20,958 nt of DNA from CAG-303 sp034172985. GTDB lineage: Bacteria; Bacillota; Clostridia; Lachnospirales; Lachnospiraceae. Each line of letters starts with the position of its first letter. Position 1 is the first letter of the stretch. Shown one piece after another: positions 1-7,910 of this stretch. Position numbers and translations under genes: made by a program. A model generated the notes under the pieces. It searched no databases. It worked only from the letters and a program-made list of their open reading frames with translations, and was not told the origin of the DNA. The stretch spans positions 1 to 20,958 of the forward strand of contig JAXFDY010000129.1 of NCBI GenBank assembly GCA_034172985.1. The letters run 5' to 3'.

Positions 1-82
1 CGGGTACAGTTAAGCACGGTATCAAATAATCCCCTTGCCTTTCGTATTTGCCGCCCAGTTCCTCAAATAATGATTTTGCCAT
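1..82 (-). CDS. tnpV: TnpV family transposon protein, N-terminal fragment cut by window edge
   Basis: Read on the minus strand from an ATG at 80-82, the sequence encodes MAKSLFEELGGKYERQGDYL, continuing IPCLTVP to the window edge. I recognise this as the start of TnpV, a small passenger protein of unknown function carried by Tn4451-like and other mobilisable elements of Clostridia. A GGAGGT ribosome binding site lies 8 bases upstream of the ATG on that strand. A small hairpin (arms at 97-102 and 114-119) sits just ahead of it. Only about 27 codons are visible, so the identification rests on the conserved N-terminus. The gene reads leftward, so the rest of the mobile element should lie outside the window. 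It overlaps the antisense extension of the downstream permease frame, which argues that the permease N-terminus is not native here. Confidence 0.8.
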   Translation of the reverse strand, partial: MAKSLFEELGGKYERQGDYLIPCLTVP

Positions 83-1464
83 TGTCTGTTACCTCCACAT
101 TCTTTTTTATTTTGAATGTCCGCAAAATCCGTCCTACATCCCTGGGCCAGGGTGCGGGAGAAATCGGTGTACTTTTTATTATTGCAATGGTGATTGCCTG
201 CGTTTTAAATATGATAACGATGGCATCTATGGCTGAATTAAATGCTCTGATGCCAAATACAACAGGAGGACTGGCACAGTATACACTGGCCTGTCTGGGA
301 CCATGGCCGACACTTGTATCCATGGTAGGTGGATATATTATTTGTAATGTTCTTTCATCAGGAGTAGAAGCATCTATTTTTTCCTATGCAGTAGGTGAAA
401 CTTTTCATCTCCCTGTTCCAAATTTTGTATACACGGTTGTTGTAACAGTTGTACTTCTGATTGCTAATTTACGAGGCGTGGATATGTTTGCAAAAATTCA
501 GGATTTGGTGGCATATCTTCTGCTGGGGTCGATGTTAGTTATGGGTATCATCGGTATGCTTGGTATGGGTACCGGTGAGAAAATTGATCAGCCATATTAT
601 ATGACGACTGATTTTTCGGTGATTGCTTCCATGACTGCTGTGGCATTCTGGCTGTTTATTGGTGCAGAATATGCAATTCCCATATCGAAGGATGTAAAGA
701 ATGCCAAAAGAAATGTACCATTGGGAATGTTTATCGGTCTTGGAATTATTTGCCTGGTTCAGTCTGTTCTGGTATTGGGATTTCATAATTATACGGACTG
801 GGGTGAATTGTCAAACTCTGCAGCACCACATCTCTTATATGGAATGAACCTCCTTGGAACTCCGGGAAAGGTATGGATGACGCTGGTGGCAGCACTTGCG
901 GTCATCAGTACACAGAATTCCGGTGTAAATGGACTTGCAAGTATATGTCAGGGTATGGCAAAGATGAATATGCTTCCACAGTGTTTTGCAAAGACGAATA
1001 AACATGGTGTGCCTTATGTAGGTGTCTGGTTCGTCAGCCTGACCATTCTGTTTTTTGCTTACATCAGTAGTGATTCATCGGATGCAATCAGCTTTTTGAT
1101 TCTGGTTGGTTCTGTATTCTGGATGATTTCATATATTCTTGCACATATTGATGTGCTTGTACTGAGAAAGCGTCTTCCGAAGGCACCAAGAAGTTTTAAG
1201 GTTCCGGGTGGACCAATCCTTCCTTTGATTGGAATTGCAGGAACAGTATATATGATTCTGAATATTTCTACAGATACAGCAGAGAGAAATGCAATCTGGC
1301 TTATTACAGGAGTAGTATTTTTGCTATTATCCATTTATTCGGTGATTTGGATTAAATTTAAAATGAAAATGCCGGTACTTAAGAGTGTTCCTTTACAAAA
1401 AGTGATGGCCATGGAAAATAGTTTATATTATTCAATTCGAAGAAGAAAAGGTATTTGTAAATAA
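70..1464 (+). CDS. APC family amino acid permease, probably 5'-truncated
   Basis: This is a polytopic membrane protein of the amino acid-polyamine-organocation (APC) superfamily, expected to move amino acids across the cytoplasmic membrane. The homologous part begins near residue 27 (GQGAGEIGVLF), resembling the segment after TM1, and continues through typical APC helices. Family-like features include ELNALMPNTTGGLAQYT (TM2 and its following loop), IGAEYAIPISKDVKNAKRN and a C-terminal APRSFKVPGG loop. The usual N-terminal helix TM1 with its glycine-rich unwound segment is missing. The first 20 or so residues come from bases that also form the start and upstream hairpin of tnpV on the other strand, and no ribosome binding site precedes the ATG at 70. 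The frame is in fact open back to base 1. I infer that a mobile element has replaced the real 5' end, which would leave a pseudogene. Exact substrate is unknown. A terminator follows at once. Confidence 0.75.
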   Translation: MILPLSVTSTFFFILNVRKIRPTSLGQGAGEIGVLFIIAMVIACVLNMITMASMAELNALMPNTTGGLAQYTLACLGPWPTLVSMVGGYIICNVLSSGVEASIFSYAVGETFHLPVPNFVYTVVVTVVLLIANLRGVDMFAKIQDLVAYLLLGSMLVMGIIGMLGMGTGEKIDQPYYMTTDFSVIASMTAVAFWLFIGAEYAIPISKDVKNAKRNVPLGMFIGLGIICLVQSVLVLGFHNYTDWGELSNSAAPHLLYGMNLLGTPGKVWMTLVAALAVISTQNSGVNGLASICQGMAKMNMLPQCFAKTNKHGVPYVGVWFVSLTILFFAYISSDSSDAISFLILVGSVFWMISYILAHIDVLVLRKRLPKAPRSFKVPGGPILPLIGIAGTVYMILNISTDTAERNAIWLITGVVFLLLSIYSVIWIKFKMKMPVLKSVPLQKVMAMENSLYYSIRRRKGICK

Positions 1465-1471
1465 AAGATTT

Positions 1472-1531
1472 AAACAGCAGGAAATAAATAAATTATCTGG
1501 AAAATTTATTTATTTTCTGCTGTTTTCTTTT
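1472..1531 (+). terminator. Rho-independent terminator after the permease
   Basis: A 23-base arm at 1472-1494 pairs with 1503-1525 with a single G-U position, leaving an 8-base loop. A T-rich run (TTTTCTTTTTA) follows. It starts 7 bases after the permease stop codon. Confidence 0.85.
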
Positions 1532-1538
1532 TATTTAC

Positions 1539-1567
1539 TTGCCAATTTTTTGAAAAATTTCTATAAT
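1539..1567 (+). promoter_or_regulatory. Promoter of the ABC exporter operon
   Basis: TTGCCA at 1539-1544 and TATAAT at 1562-1567 are separated by exactly 17 bases. This is a good sigma-A-type promoter about 40 bases upstream of the first ABC gene, directly after the preceding terminator. Confidence 0.75.
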
Positions 1568-1605
1568 TAATTCGGAACAGATGAAAAAAAGAAAAGGATG
1601 TTGAT

Positions 1606-3360
1606 ATGTTTAAGTATTTAAAAAAGTATTGGATATTTGCGTTACTTGCTCCACTTTTTATGGTCGGAGAGGTACTGATGGATCTGATTCAGCCCCGGAT
1701 GATGAATCAGATTGTGGATGAAGGTGTTCTCGGCCTAAGTCATGGAGGAGTAGGAGATCTGAATGTAGTTTTGCATTCCGGAGTTCTGATGATAGGCGTA
1801 GTATTTGCCGGAGGATTTTTCGGTGTTATGTCCGGAGTGTTTGCTAATATGTGCAGTCAGAATTTTGGAAATGATATCCGGAAAGATTGTTTTAGAAGGA
1901 TTATGTCATTGTCTTTGGAGCAGACAGACCGGTTTTCTACCGGTTCACTGATTACCAGAGTGACAAATGACGTTACACAGGTACAGAATATGGTTGCACA
2001 GTGTATTCGTGGGTTTGTTCGTACCTGTATGTTGTTTTTTGGTGGAATTGTATGTATCTTATCTCTGGATTTAAGTTTTGGAGTGATTGTGCTTTGCGCT
2101 TTCCCGCTGGTGCTGATCAGCGTTATATTTTTTATTTCCAGGGTCAATCCATTGTTTGGCATTCTCCAGAAAAAGTTAGACCGGGTAAATAGTGTGATGC
2201 AGGAAAATGTTACAGGTGCCCGTGTGGTAAAGGCATACGTCAAAGAAGAATACGAGCAGAAGCGATTCAGAACTGCCAATGATGAATTGGTAGGCACACA
2301 GCTTCGGGTACTTGTTTTGCTCTCTTATATGACTCCGATTATGAATATTATTATGAATGTGTCAGTAGTAGCAGTGATTGCTGTGGGCTCTGTACAAGTT
2401 CAGGCAGGAGGAGTCACTCCTGGAAATGTTATGGCAGCGATTACCTATTTGTCGCAGATTTTGAACAGTGTCACTATGCTTGCCATGATATTCCAGACTG
2501 TATCAAGGGGAACTGCATCCATGAAGAGACTGGATGAGATATTAAAATGCCAGCCGGCAATTGCAGATGGAGTATTTCAGGAAGAAGATCACAGGGATGG
2601 AAGTGAAAGAGGAACAGTAGAATTCAGGGATGTCTCCTTTGCATATCCACAGATGGAAAAGGAGGAAGTACTTAGTCATATTAATTTGAAAATCAAGTCA
2701 GGAGAAACCTTTGCCATTCTTGGAGCTACCGGATGTGGAAAATCAAGCCTGGTAAATCTGATTCCAAGATTTTATGATATTACACAGGGTGAAGTTCTGG
2801 TAGATGGAATCAATGTAAAAGATTATCCGCTGACAGACCTGAGGAATAAAGTAGCAATTGCTCTTCAGAAAAGTGAACTTTTCAGCGAAAGTATCAGCGA
2901 AAATATACGATGGGGCAATGAAGGTGCTACGGATGAACAGGTTGAAAAAGCTGCAGGGATTGCCCAGGCGCAGGAATTTATCAGCCAGCAGCCACAGGGG
3001 TATGAAACTATGGTAGCAGAAAAAGGTATGAGCCTTTCCGGCGGACAGAAGCAGCGTATAGCTATCAGCCGGGCGATATTAAAAAATGCAGAAATATTGA
3101 TTTTTGATGATTCTACCAGTGCACTGGATCTTATGACAGAAGCAAAACTTTACGAAGCACTGAACAGAGATTATCAAGATGTAACAAAGATTATAATTGC
3201 GCAGAGAATTGCCTCTGTGAAAAATGCAGATAGAATTGCGGTGATTGAAAACGGAAGTATAGCTGCCTGTGGAACCCATGAGGAACTTATGGAAAGTAGT
3301 GATATTTACAGAGATATTTATACATCACAGTTGAAGGCAGGAGGTGAAAGCAATGAGTAA
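1606..3360 (+). CDS. ABC exporter half-transporter (TMD-NBD), degenerate-site subunit
   Basis: This 584-residue half-transporter has an N-terminal six-helix exporter domain (about 1-310) and a C-terminal ATPase domain (about 335-575). Walker A is GATGCGKS (373-380), the Q-loop glutamine is Q421 and the signature is a canonical LSGGQ (477-481). Walker B ends IFDD, so the catalytic glutamate position is aspartate (D502). The switch histidine is replaced by glutamine (Q533 in IAQRI). These two changes mark the degenerate-site subunit of heterodimeric exporters such as LmrC or TM287. The ATG at 1606 follows an AAAAGGA site. The gene overlaps the next ABC gene by 8 bases, so the two products are made together and should assemble as one exporter. 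Substrate cannot be told from sequence; drugs, lipids or peptides are all possible. Confidence 0.93.
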   Translation: MFKYLKKYWIFALLAPLFMVGEVLMDLIQPRMMNQIVDEGVLGLSHGGVGDLNVVLHSGVLMIGVVFAGGFFGVMSGVFANMCSQNFGNDIRKDCFRRIMSLSLEQTDRFSTGSLITRVTNDVTQVQNMVAQCIRGFVRTCMLFFGGIVCILSLDLSFGVIVLCAFPLVLISVIFFISRVNPLFGILQKKLDRVNSVMQENVTGARVVKAYVKEEYEQKRFRTANDELVGTQLRVLVLLSYMTPIMNIIMNVSVVAVIAVGSVQVQAGGVTPGNVMAAITYLSQILNSVTMLAMIFQTVSRGTASMKRLDEILKCQPAIADGVFQEEDHRDGSERGTVEFRDVSFAYPQMEKEEVLSHINLKIKSGETFAILGATGCGKSSLVNLIPRFYDITQGEVLVDGINVKDYPLTDLRNKVAIALQKSELFSESISENIRWGNEGATDEQVEKAAGIAQAQEFISQQPQGYETMVAEKGMSLSGGQKQRIAISRAILKNAEILIFDDSTSALDLMTEAKLYEALNRDYQDVTKIIIAQRIASVKNADRIAVIENGSIAACGTHEELMESSDIYRDIYTSQLKAGGESNE

Positions 3361-5194
3361 TCAGACAGAAAAGCAGTCAGCACAGACTCCCCAGCTTCGC
3401 ATCGGTCCGGGTGGAAGGCGTGGCCCAGGAGGACCTCTGGGTATGCAGCAGGTGGAGAAAGCAAAAGATGGAAAGAAAACATTACGACGCTTATTCCGGT
3501 ACTTTGGCGCAGAAAGAATCATGGTGGTAGTACTCCTTCTGGCAGTTGTAGTTATGGTGATTGGTTCTGTATATGCACCAAAACTGCAGAGTGATGCCAT
3601 AGATCTTATTACCAACGGACAGTTTGGAAGAGTGGGAAAGGTTTTGTGCATCATGCTGGTGGTATATGGTATCTTTTCAATCTGTAATCTGATACAGAGT
3701 CTGGTAAGTGCGCATTTAAGTCAGCGCATTGTAAAACGTATGAGAGAAGATTTGTTTGAACGAATCGTTCACCTTCCTGTGAAATATCTGGATACACATC
3801 CGCATGGGGATGTGATGAGCCGTATGACCAATGATGTGGAAAATATTTCAAATACAGTATCCCAGTCTCTCAGCTCGCTGGTGTCAGGTGCGCTGACGAT
3901 TGTGGGAACTGTAGCAATGATGATTTATTTATGCTGGCAGCTTGCCCTACTTTCCTGCGTGACGGTTATTCTGACGATTGTTGTTACAAAATTTTTATCA
4001 ACAAATATGAAACGTTTTTTCGTAAAACGTCAGGAACTTTTAGGAAAACTAAACAGTACCACGGAAGAAAATATTACAGGTTATAAGACAGTGGTTGCCT
4101 ATAACAGACAGAAAAAAGTGATGGACGAATTCGAGAATATTTCAGATGAATTGACGAAAACTGGTATTATCGCAGAGATTCTGGGAGGTTCTATGGGACC
4201 TGTCATGAATGTAATCAACAATATTGGTTTTGTCATCATTGCTGCCTTTGGCGGTTATTTTGCCATAAAGAATATTGTATCAGTAGGTATGATTTCAGCA
4301 TTTATTGTATATGCTAAACAATTTGGACGTCCGATTAATGAGATAGCACAGCTTTATGGACAGATACAGACTGCAATAGCAGGTGCAGAGAGAGTTTTCG
4401 ATATTATGGACGAGGAGCCGGAACGAAAAGAGGGAAATGCGATTATGCCGGAAGGAAAGGGTATGGTTTCATTTCAAAATGTGAATTTTTCTTATGTTCC
4501 GGAAAAACAGGTCTTGTATGATTTTTCGCTTGATGTGCGTGCCGGACATAAGGTAGCATTAGTTGGGGCAACGGGTAGTGGAAAAACTACAGTCGTTAAT
4601 TTGCTGATGAGATTTTATGAGATAAATAGCGGAGATATTTTTATTGACGGAGTCAATATCAGGGATATTTCTTTAGAAGAGTTGAGAAAAAATATTGCGA
4701 TTGTTTTGCAGGATACAGTGCTATTTTCTGATACGATTGCCAATAATTTAAAATATGCTGATCCAATGGCCTCTGACGAAGACATGATAAGAGCGGCCAA
4801 CATCGGAAATTGTCATAGGATGATTCAGCGAATGGGTCAGGGATATGAGACAATGCTGACAGAATCAGGACAAAATTTATCTCAGGGACAGCGTCAGCTT
4901 TTATCGATTGCCCGGGCGGTACTTGCGGATCCGAAGATTCTGATTCTGGATGAGGCAACATCCAGCGTAGATACAAGGACGGAAAAGAAAATACAGGATG
5001 CAATGATTAATCTGATGAAAGACCGCACAAGCCTGATTATTGCCCATCGTCTTTCTACTATCAGGGATGCAGATTTTATCGTGGTTCTGGATAAAGGACG
5101 TATTGTAGAATCCGGAAATCACGAAGAACTGATAGCGCAAAAAGGAAGATATTATGATTTGTATATGACGCAGTTTTCGGGAAAAGAGATTTAA
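3353..5194 (+). CDS. ABC exporter half-transporter (TMD-NBD), catalytic-site subunit
   Basis: This is the partner of the preceding half-transporter, 613 residues from the ATG at 3353. That start has AGGAGGTG at 3339-3346 with correct spacing; an in-frame GTG at 3344 lies inside the ribosome binding site and is unlikely. A Gly/Pro/Arg-rich cytoplasmic N-terminus (about 15-31) precedes six membrane helices (about 55-325). The ATPase domain carries Walker A GATGSGKT (405-412), Q453, Walker B ILILDE with catalytic E534 and switch H565. Its signature is LSQGQ (509-513) instead of LSGGQ. In the heterodimer this altered signature faces the altered Walker B and switch of the partner, leaving one consensus and one degenerate ATP site, as in LmrCD, BmrCD and TM287/288. 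The ATGAGTAA overlap suggests translational coupling. Confidence 0.94.
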   Translation: MSNQTEKQSAQTPQLRIGPGGRRGPGGPLGMQQVEKAKDGKKTLRRLFRYFGAERIMVVVLLLAVVVMVIGSVYAPKLQSDAIDLITNGQFGRVGKVLCIMLVVYGIFSICNLIQSLVSAHLSQRIVKRMREDLFERIVHLPVKYLDTHPHGDVMSRMTNDVENISNTVSQSLSSLVSGALTIVGTVAMMIYLCWQLALLSCVTVILTIVVTKFLSTNMKRFFVKRQELLGKLNSTTEENITGYKTVVAYNRQKKVMDEFENISDELTKTGIIAEILGGSMGPVMNVINNIGFVIIAAFGGYFAIKNIVSVGMISAFIVYAKQFGRPINEIAQLYGQIQTAIAGAERVFDIMDEEPERKEGNAIMPEGKGMVSFQNVNFSYVPEKQVLYDFSLDVRAGHKVALVGATGSGKTTVVNLLMRFYEINSGDIFIDGVNIRDISLEELRKNIAIVLQDTVLFSDTIANNLKYADPMASDEDMIRAANIGNCHRMIQRMGQGYETMLTESGQNLSQGQRQLLSIARAVLADPKILILDEATSSVDTRTEKKIQDAMINLMKDRTSLIIAHRLSTIRDADFIVVLDKGRIVESGNHEELIAQKGRYYDLYMTQFSGKEI

Positions 5195-5198
5195 AAAG

Positions 5199-5227
5199 TT
5201 GACAAATAGAGTATAATTTTATATAAT
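5199..5227 (+). promoter_or_regulatory. Consensus promoter immediately ahead of a terminator hairpin
   Basis: A perfect TTGACA (5199-5204) and perfect TATAAT (5222-5227) are 17 bases apart, starting 5 bases after the ABC gene stop. Transcription would begin near 5234 and run into the hairpin at 5242-5290. It may drive the symporter gene at 5525 by read-through or attenuation, or make a short RNA. Confidence 0.7.
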
Positions 5228-5241
5228 ATTTATAATTACAG

Positions 5242-5296
5242 AATCTGGTATGGCGAACAAAGGAGTTCTTCTTTTTTTGCGTACCAGATTTTTTAT
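5242..5296 (+). terminator. Terminator-like hairpin downstream of the ABC operon
   Basis: AATCTGGTA (5242-5250) pairs perfectly with TACCAGATT (5282-5290). Imperfect inner pairing lengthens the stem toward a small loop, and TTTTATATT follows. It suits termination of the ABC operon. It also lies at the very 5' end of any transcript from the promoter at 5199-5227, so it could act as a leader hairpin for the symporter gene. Confidence 0.65.
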
Positions 5297-5299
5297 ATT

Positions 5300-5503
5300 A
5301 TAATGATACCAGGGTCAAAAGGTCTGAACCCACATGAGCTTGCTCAAATGTGGGTGAATGTCCTTGAGACCCGCCAAAATATGAGCATGAAAGTGGGGCA
5401 TAAGCACCACGATATGCGAATATTTTGCAGGATTGTGGGAGTACGAAGTACGTAACAATCCGTAGGTATCGTGGTTAGGGGCTTTTGACCCTAACATCAT
5501 TAT
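5300..5503. repeat. MITE-like inverted-repeat element with nested hairpins
   Basis: The ends at 5300-5321 and 5482-5503 are 22-base inverted repeats that match except for a central three-base patch (ACC on the left, AAC on the right). Inside are nested stems. GGTCT/AGACC (5321-5325, 5367-5371) encloses CCCACAT/ATGTGGG (5329-5335, 5348-5354). ACCACGATA/TATCGTGGT (5406-5414, 5467-5475) encloses GGATTGT/ACAATCC (5430-5436, 5455-5461) and GTACGAAGTAC (5441-5451). There is no plausible coding frame. The layout suits a small non-autonomous dispersed repeat or structured RNA. Its right end is 21 bases before the symporter start codon, so it occupies that gene's leader. Confidence 0.7.
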
Positions 5504-5524
5504 GATGGAAAGGAAAAATACTTT

Positions 5525-7201
5525 ATGGAAAAATTTGAACAAATTGTAAGTAATGTAGATTCTTTTGTGTGGGGACCGGTCATGCTTGTTTTGTTAGTAG
5601 GTACAGGAATTTTTCTGACTATTCGTACACGGGCATTATCATGGAGAAATCTCGGCTATGCGTTAAAAAAGACGCTGAGTAAAGAAGCAAGAACAAAAGG
5701 AAGAGGCGAGGGAGACGTATCACCGTTTTCGGCATTAACCACCGCATTAGCGGCTACGATCGGAACAGGAAATATCGTAGGTGTAGCAACTGCTATGGTA
5801 TCCGGTGGTCCGGGCGCATTAGTATGGATGTGGATTTCGGCCTGCTTTGGTCTTACCTCAAAATTCAGTGAATGTATGCTGGCCATTAAATATCGTGAGG
5901 TCAATGAAAAAGGTGAGATGTCCGGTGGTCCAATGTACACCATGAAGAAAGGAATTAAAAATAAAAAATTAGGAAGTATAATGGGGTGGCTGTTTGCCTT
6001 TTTTGCAGTAGTAGCTTCCTTTGGTATCGGAAATCTGACTCAGGCAAACTCTATTGCGTCTTCCATGAATGAGACTTTTGGCATACCTACCTGGGTAATC
6101 GGAGTGATTATTACAGCATTGGCACTGTTGATTATTGTAGGAGGAATTAAGACAATTTCAAAAGTATCTTCTGTTGTAGTTCCTTTTATGGCAATTTTTT
6201 ATGTGATAGCAGGTCTTATTGTAATTTTAGGTAATATATCAAATGTACCATCTGGTATTGCCATGATTTTTTCTATGGCATTTAATGTAAAATCTGTTAC
6301 AGGTGGTATTCTCGGTACTGTGGTAGCATCTATGATGAGTGCTATGAGATATGGTGTAGCAAGAGGTGTGTTTTCAAATGAAGCCGGTATGGGTTCTGCA
6401 GCGATTACAGCGGCAGCAGCTACTACAGATAATCCTGTTCGTCAGGGATACATAAATATGACGGGTACTTTCTGGGATACCATCGTAGTGTGTACTATCA
6501 CTGGTATTGTTATTGCATCATCCGGAGCTTTGGGAAATACGCATGTGGTGGCAAACGATGATTATGCCATAAATGGTAATACGATTGTACTGGAAGATTT
6601 TTCGAATGGAAAAGATATAGAATACGAATATCGCGTGTCCGGTGAAAATGTTGTCTTGACGGATAAAAATGATATTGAGTCTGTACTTACACCTTATGTG
6701 GATGAAGAGGGAAAGACCATGGCAGATGATGCCGGAGATAATAAAGCAGATTTAACATCCATTCAGGGGACTTACAAAGATGGAAGTGGACATATTTATA
6801 AATTTTATGAAGATGGTTCCTATGCATACGAAGAACTTTATACTGGTTCTGCGTTGACGATTCAGGCATTTAAGACAGTTCTTGGAGGACCGGGCGGATG
6901 GCTGGTATGTATCAGTATTGCATTGTTTGCATTCTCTACTATTCTCGGATGGGAGTATCATGGAGAGAAGGCTTTTGAATATATTTTGGGTACACATAAG
7001 TATAACATTATTTACCGGGTACTATTTTCGTTGATTGCATATATAGGTGCAACAACTGCACTGGATCTTGTATGGAATCTATCAGATATTGCCAATGCAT
7101 TGATGGCTATTCCGAATCTGATTTGTATGCTGCTTCTCAGTGGTGAAATCGCAAAAGATATGAAAGAGTTCCAGAAGGAAATAGAAAAAGAAAAAAATTA
7201 A
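5525..7201 (+). CDS. Sodium:alanine symporter family (AGCS) transporter with a large soluble insert
   Basis: This is a sodium-coupled small amino acid (alanine or glycine) uptake carrier of the AGCS family in the cytoplasmic membrane. Family hallmarks are PFSALTTALAATIGTGNIVG (66-85), the SGGPMYTMKKG segment (133-143), GVARGVFSNEAGMGSA (277-292) and the late FAFSTILGWEYHGEK (468-482). At 558 residues it is longer than the usual 450-490. The excess is a hydrophilic stretch at about 338-441, inserted between the helix ending IVIASSGALG and the segment SALTIQAFKTVLGGPGGW. The insert contains strand-like patches such as GTYKDGSGHIYKFYEDGSYAY. The ATG at 5525 follows GGAAAGGAAAAA. The gene is monocistronic as far as can be seen. 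Alanine or glycine specificity cannot be decided from sequence. Confidence 0.93.
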   Translation: MEKFEQIVSNVDSFVWGPVMLVLLVGTGIFLTIRTRALSWRNLGYALKKTLSKEARTKGRGEGDVSPFSALTTALAATIGTGNIVGVATAMVSGGPGALVWMWISACFGLTSKFSECMLAIKYREVNEKGEMSGGPMYTMKKGIKNKKLGSIMGWLFAFFAVVASFGIGNLTQANSIASSMNETFGIPTWVIGVIITALALLIIVGGIKTISKVSSVVVPFMAIFYVIAGLIVILGNISNVPSGIAMIFSMAFNVKSVTGGILGTVVASMMSAMRYGVARGVFSNEAGMGSAAITAAAATTDNPVRQGYINMTGTFWDTIVVCTITGIVIASSGALGNTHVVANDDYAINGNTIVLEDFSNGKDIEYEYRVSGENVVLTDKNDIESVLTPYVDEEGKTMADDAGDNKADLTSIQGTYKDGSGHIYKFYEDGSYAYEELYTGSALTIQAFKTVLGGPGGWLVCISIALFAFSTILGWEYHGEKAFEYILGTHKYNIIYRVLFSLIAYIGATTALDLVWNLSDIANALMAIPNLICMLLLSGEIAKDMKEFQKEIEKEKN

Positions 7202-7230
7202 TCTGATTTTAATTTTTCTCCTCTTTTTTA
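7189..7230 (+). terminator. Weak AT-rich terminator after the AGCS gene
   Basis: The end of the coding region (AGAAAAAAATTAA) can pair with TTAATTTTTCT around 7209-7219, giving an almost all A-T hairpin, followed by CTCTTTTTTA. It is the only candidate terminator before the next promoter, and it is weak. Confidence 0.35.
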
Positions 7231-7281
7231 TTAATTTTCATAAGATAATATTACATCATCAGATGAAAAAAGAAAAGAATC

Positions 7282-7290
7282 TGATATAAT
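7282..7290 (+). promoter_or_regulatory. Extended -10 promoter for the DUF4342/two-component operon
   Basis: TGATATAAT at 7282-7290 is an extended -10 element (TG-N-TATAAT) with no good -35 at the usual distance. ATCAGAT (7258-7264) and ATCTGAT (7279-7285) form an inverted repeat touching the -10, a possible operator. A small hairpin, CCGTGT/ACACGG (around 7315-7328), lies in the leader before the GAGAGGA ribosome binding site. Confidence 0.6.
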
Positions 7291-7347
7291 GATAGTAATT
7301 GTATTTATGATGGACCGTGTCAAACACGGGAGAAAGAGAGGAAAATT

Positions 7348-7890
7348 ATGGAACAATTGGAAAAAGTGGAAAAATTAAGAGAAAAGACAGGCGTTACATA
7401 TGAGGAGGCAAAGGCTGCACTAGAAGCATGCGAATGGGACCTGCTGGATGCTATTGTGTATCTGGAAAGCCAGGGAAAAATCAAGGATGCCGGGATGGCT
7501 TCTTATACCACAAAATCGGAATCTTCGGAAGAATTTAAACAGGCAGCAAAGGATTATGAGGATAACAGTAACAGAGTCACACTGGGGGAAATGGTAGATA
7601 AATTTTTGAAATGGTGTGGAAAAATCATCAAGAAAGGCTGTGATAATTATTTTGAAGTGTATAAAGATGGAAAAATAGTTATAAATGCACCGGTGATTGT
7701 ACTTGTTATTTTGTTAATTGTAGCTTTCTGGGTTACATTACCGCTTTTGGTAATTGGGTTATTCTTTGGATTTCGGTATTCATTCCGTGGAGAGATTACA
7801 AACACAGTAGATATTAATTCTGCCTGTGACAAAGCAGCAGAAACCTGTGAAAATATAAAAAATGATTTCAGCGGAAAAAAGAATGGATAA
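7348..7890 (+). CDS. DUF4342 protein with UBA-like N-terminus and membrane segment
   Basis: This 180-residue protein has no assigned function. Residues about 5-42 (KVEKLREKTGVTYEEAKAAL and onward to LDAIVYLES) match the UBA/TS-N fold seen at the N-terminus of elongation factor Ts. About 78-150 matches the DUF4342 pattern: an amphipathic stretch, YKDGKIVINAPV, then a hydrophobic stretch (about 113-143) able to form one or two membrane helices. A polar tail follows. The ATG at 7348 has GAGAGGA upstream. It is the first gene of an apparent operon, 20 bases ahead of a response regulator. Proteins of this kind often neighbour two-component genes, so it may modulate or be controlled by that system (inference). 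Confidence 0.8.
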   Translation: MEQLEKVEKLREKTGVTYEEAKAALEACEWDLLDAIVYLESQGKIKDAGMASYTTKSESSEEFKQAAKDYEDNSNRVTLGEMVDKFLKWCGKIIKKGCDNYFEVYKDGKIVINAPVIVLVILLIVAFWVTLPLLVIGLFFGFRYSFRGEITNTVDINSACDKAAETCENIKNDFSGKKNG

Positions 7891-7910
7891 TAAAAAGAGG
7901 CGGAGGCATT

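Noticed and set aside
48..323. Short open frames around the tnpV start on both strands
   Set aside because: They overlap the recognisable tnpV fragment or the permease in other frames and have no ribosome binding sites or family features.
5228..5524. Glycine riboswitch ahead of the AGCS gene
   Set aside because: AGCS genes are often under glycine riboswitch control, but the conserved tandem core of that riboswitch is not seen; the spacer is explained by a hairpin and an inverted-repeat element.
5315..5542. Minus-strand 75-codon open frame in the symporter leader
   Set aside because: It lies within the inverted-repeat element, has low-complexity composition and no ribosome binding site; its openness follows from the repeat structure.
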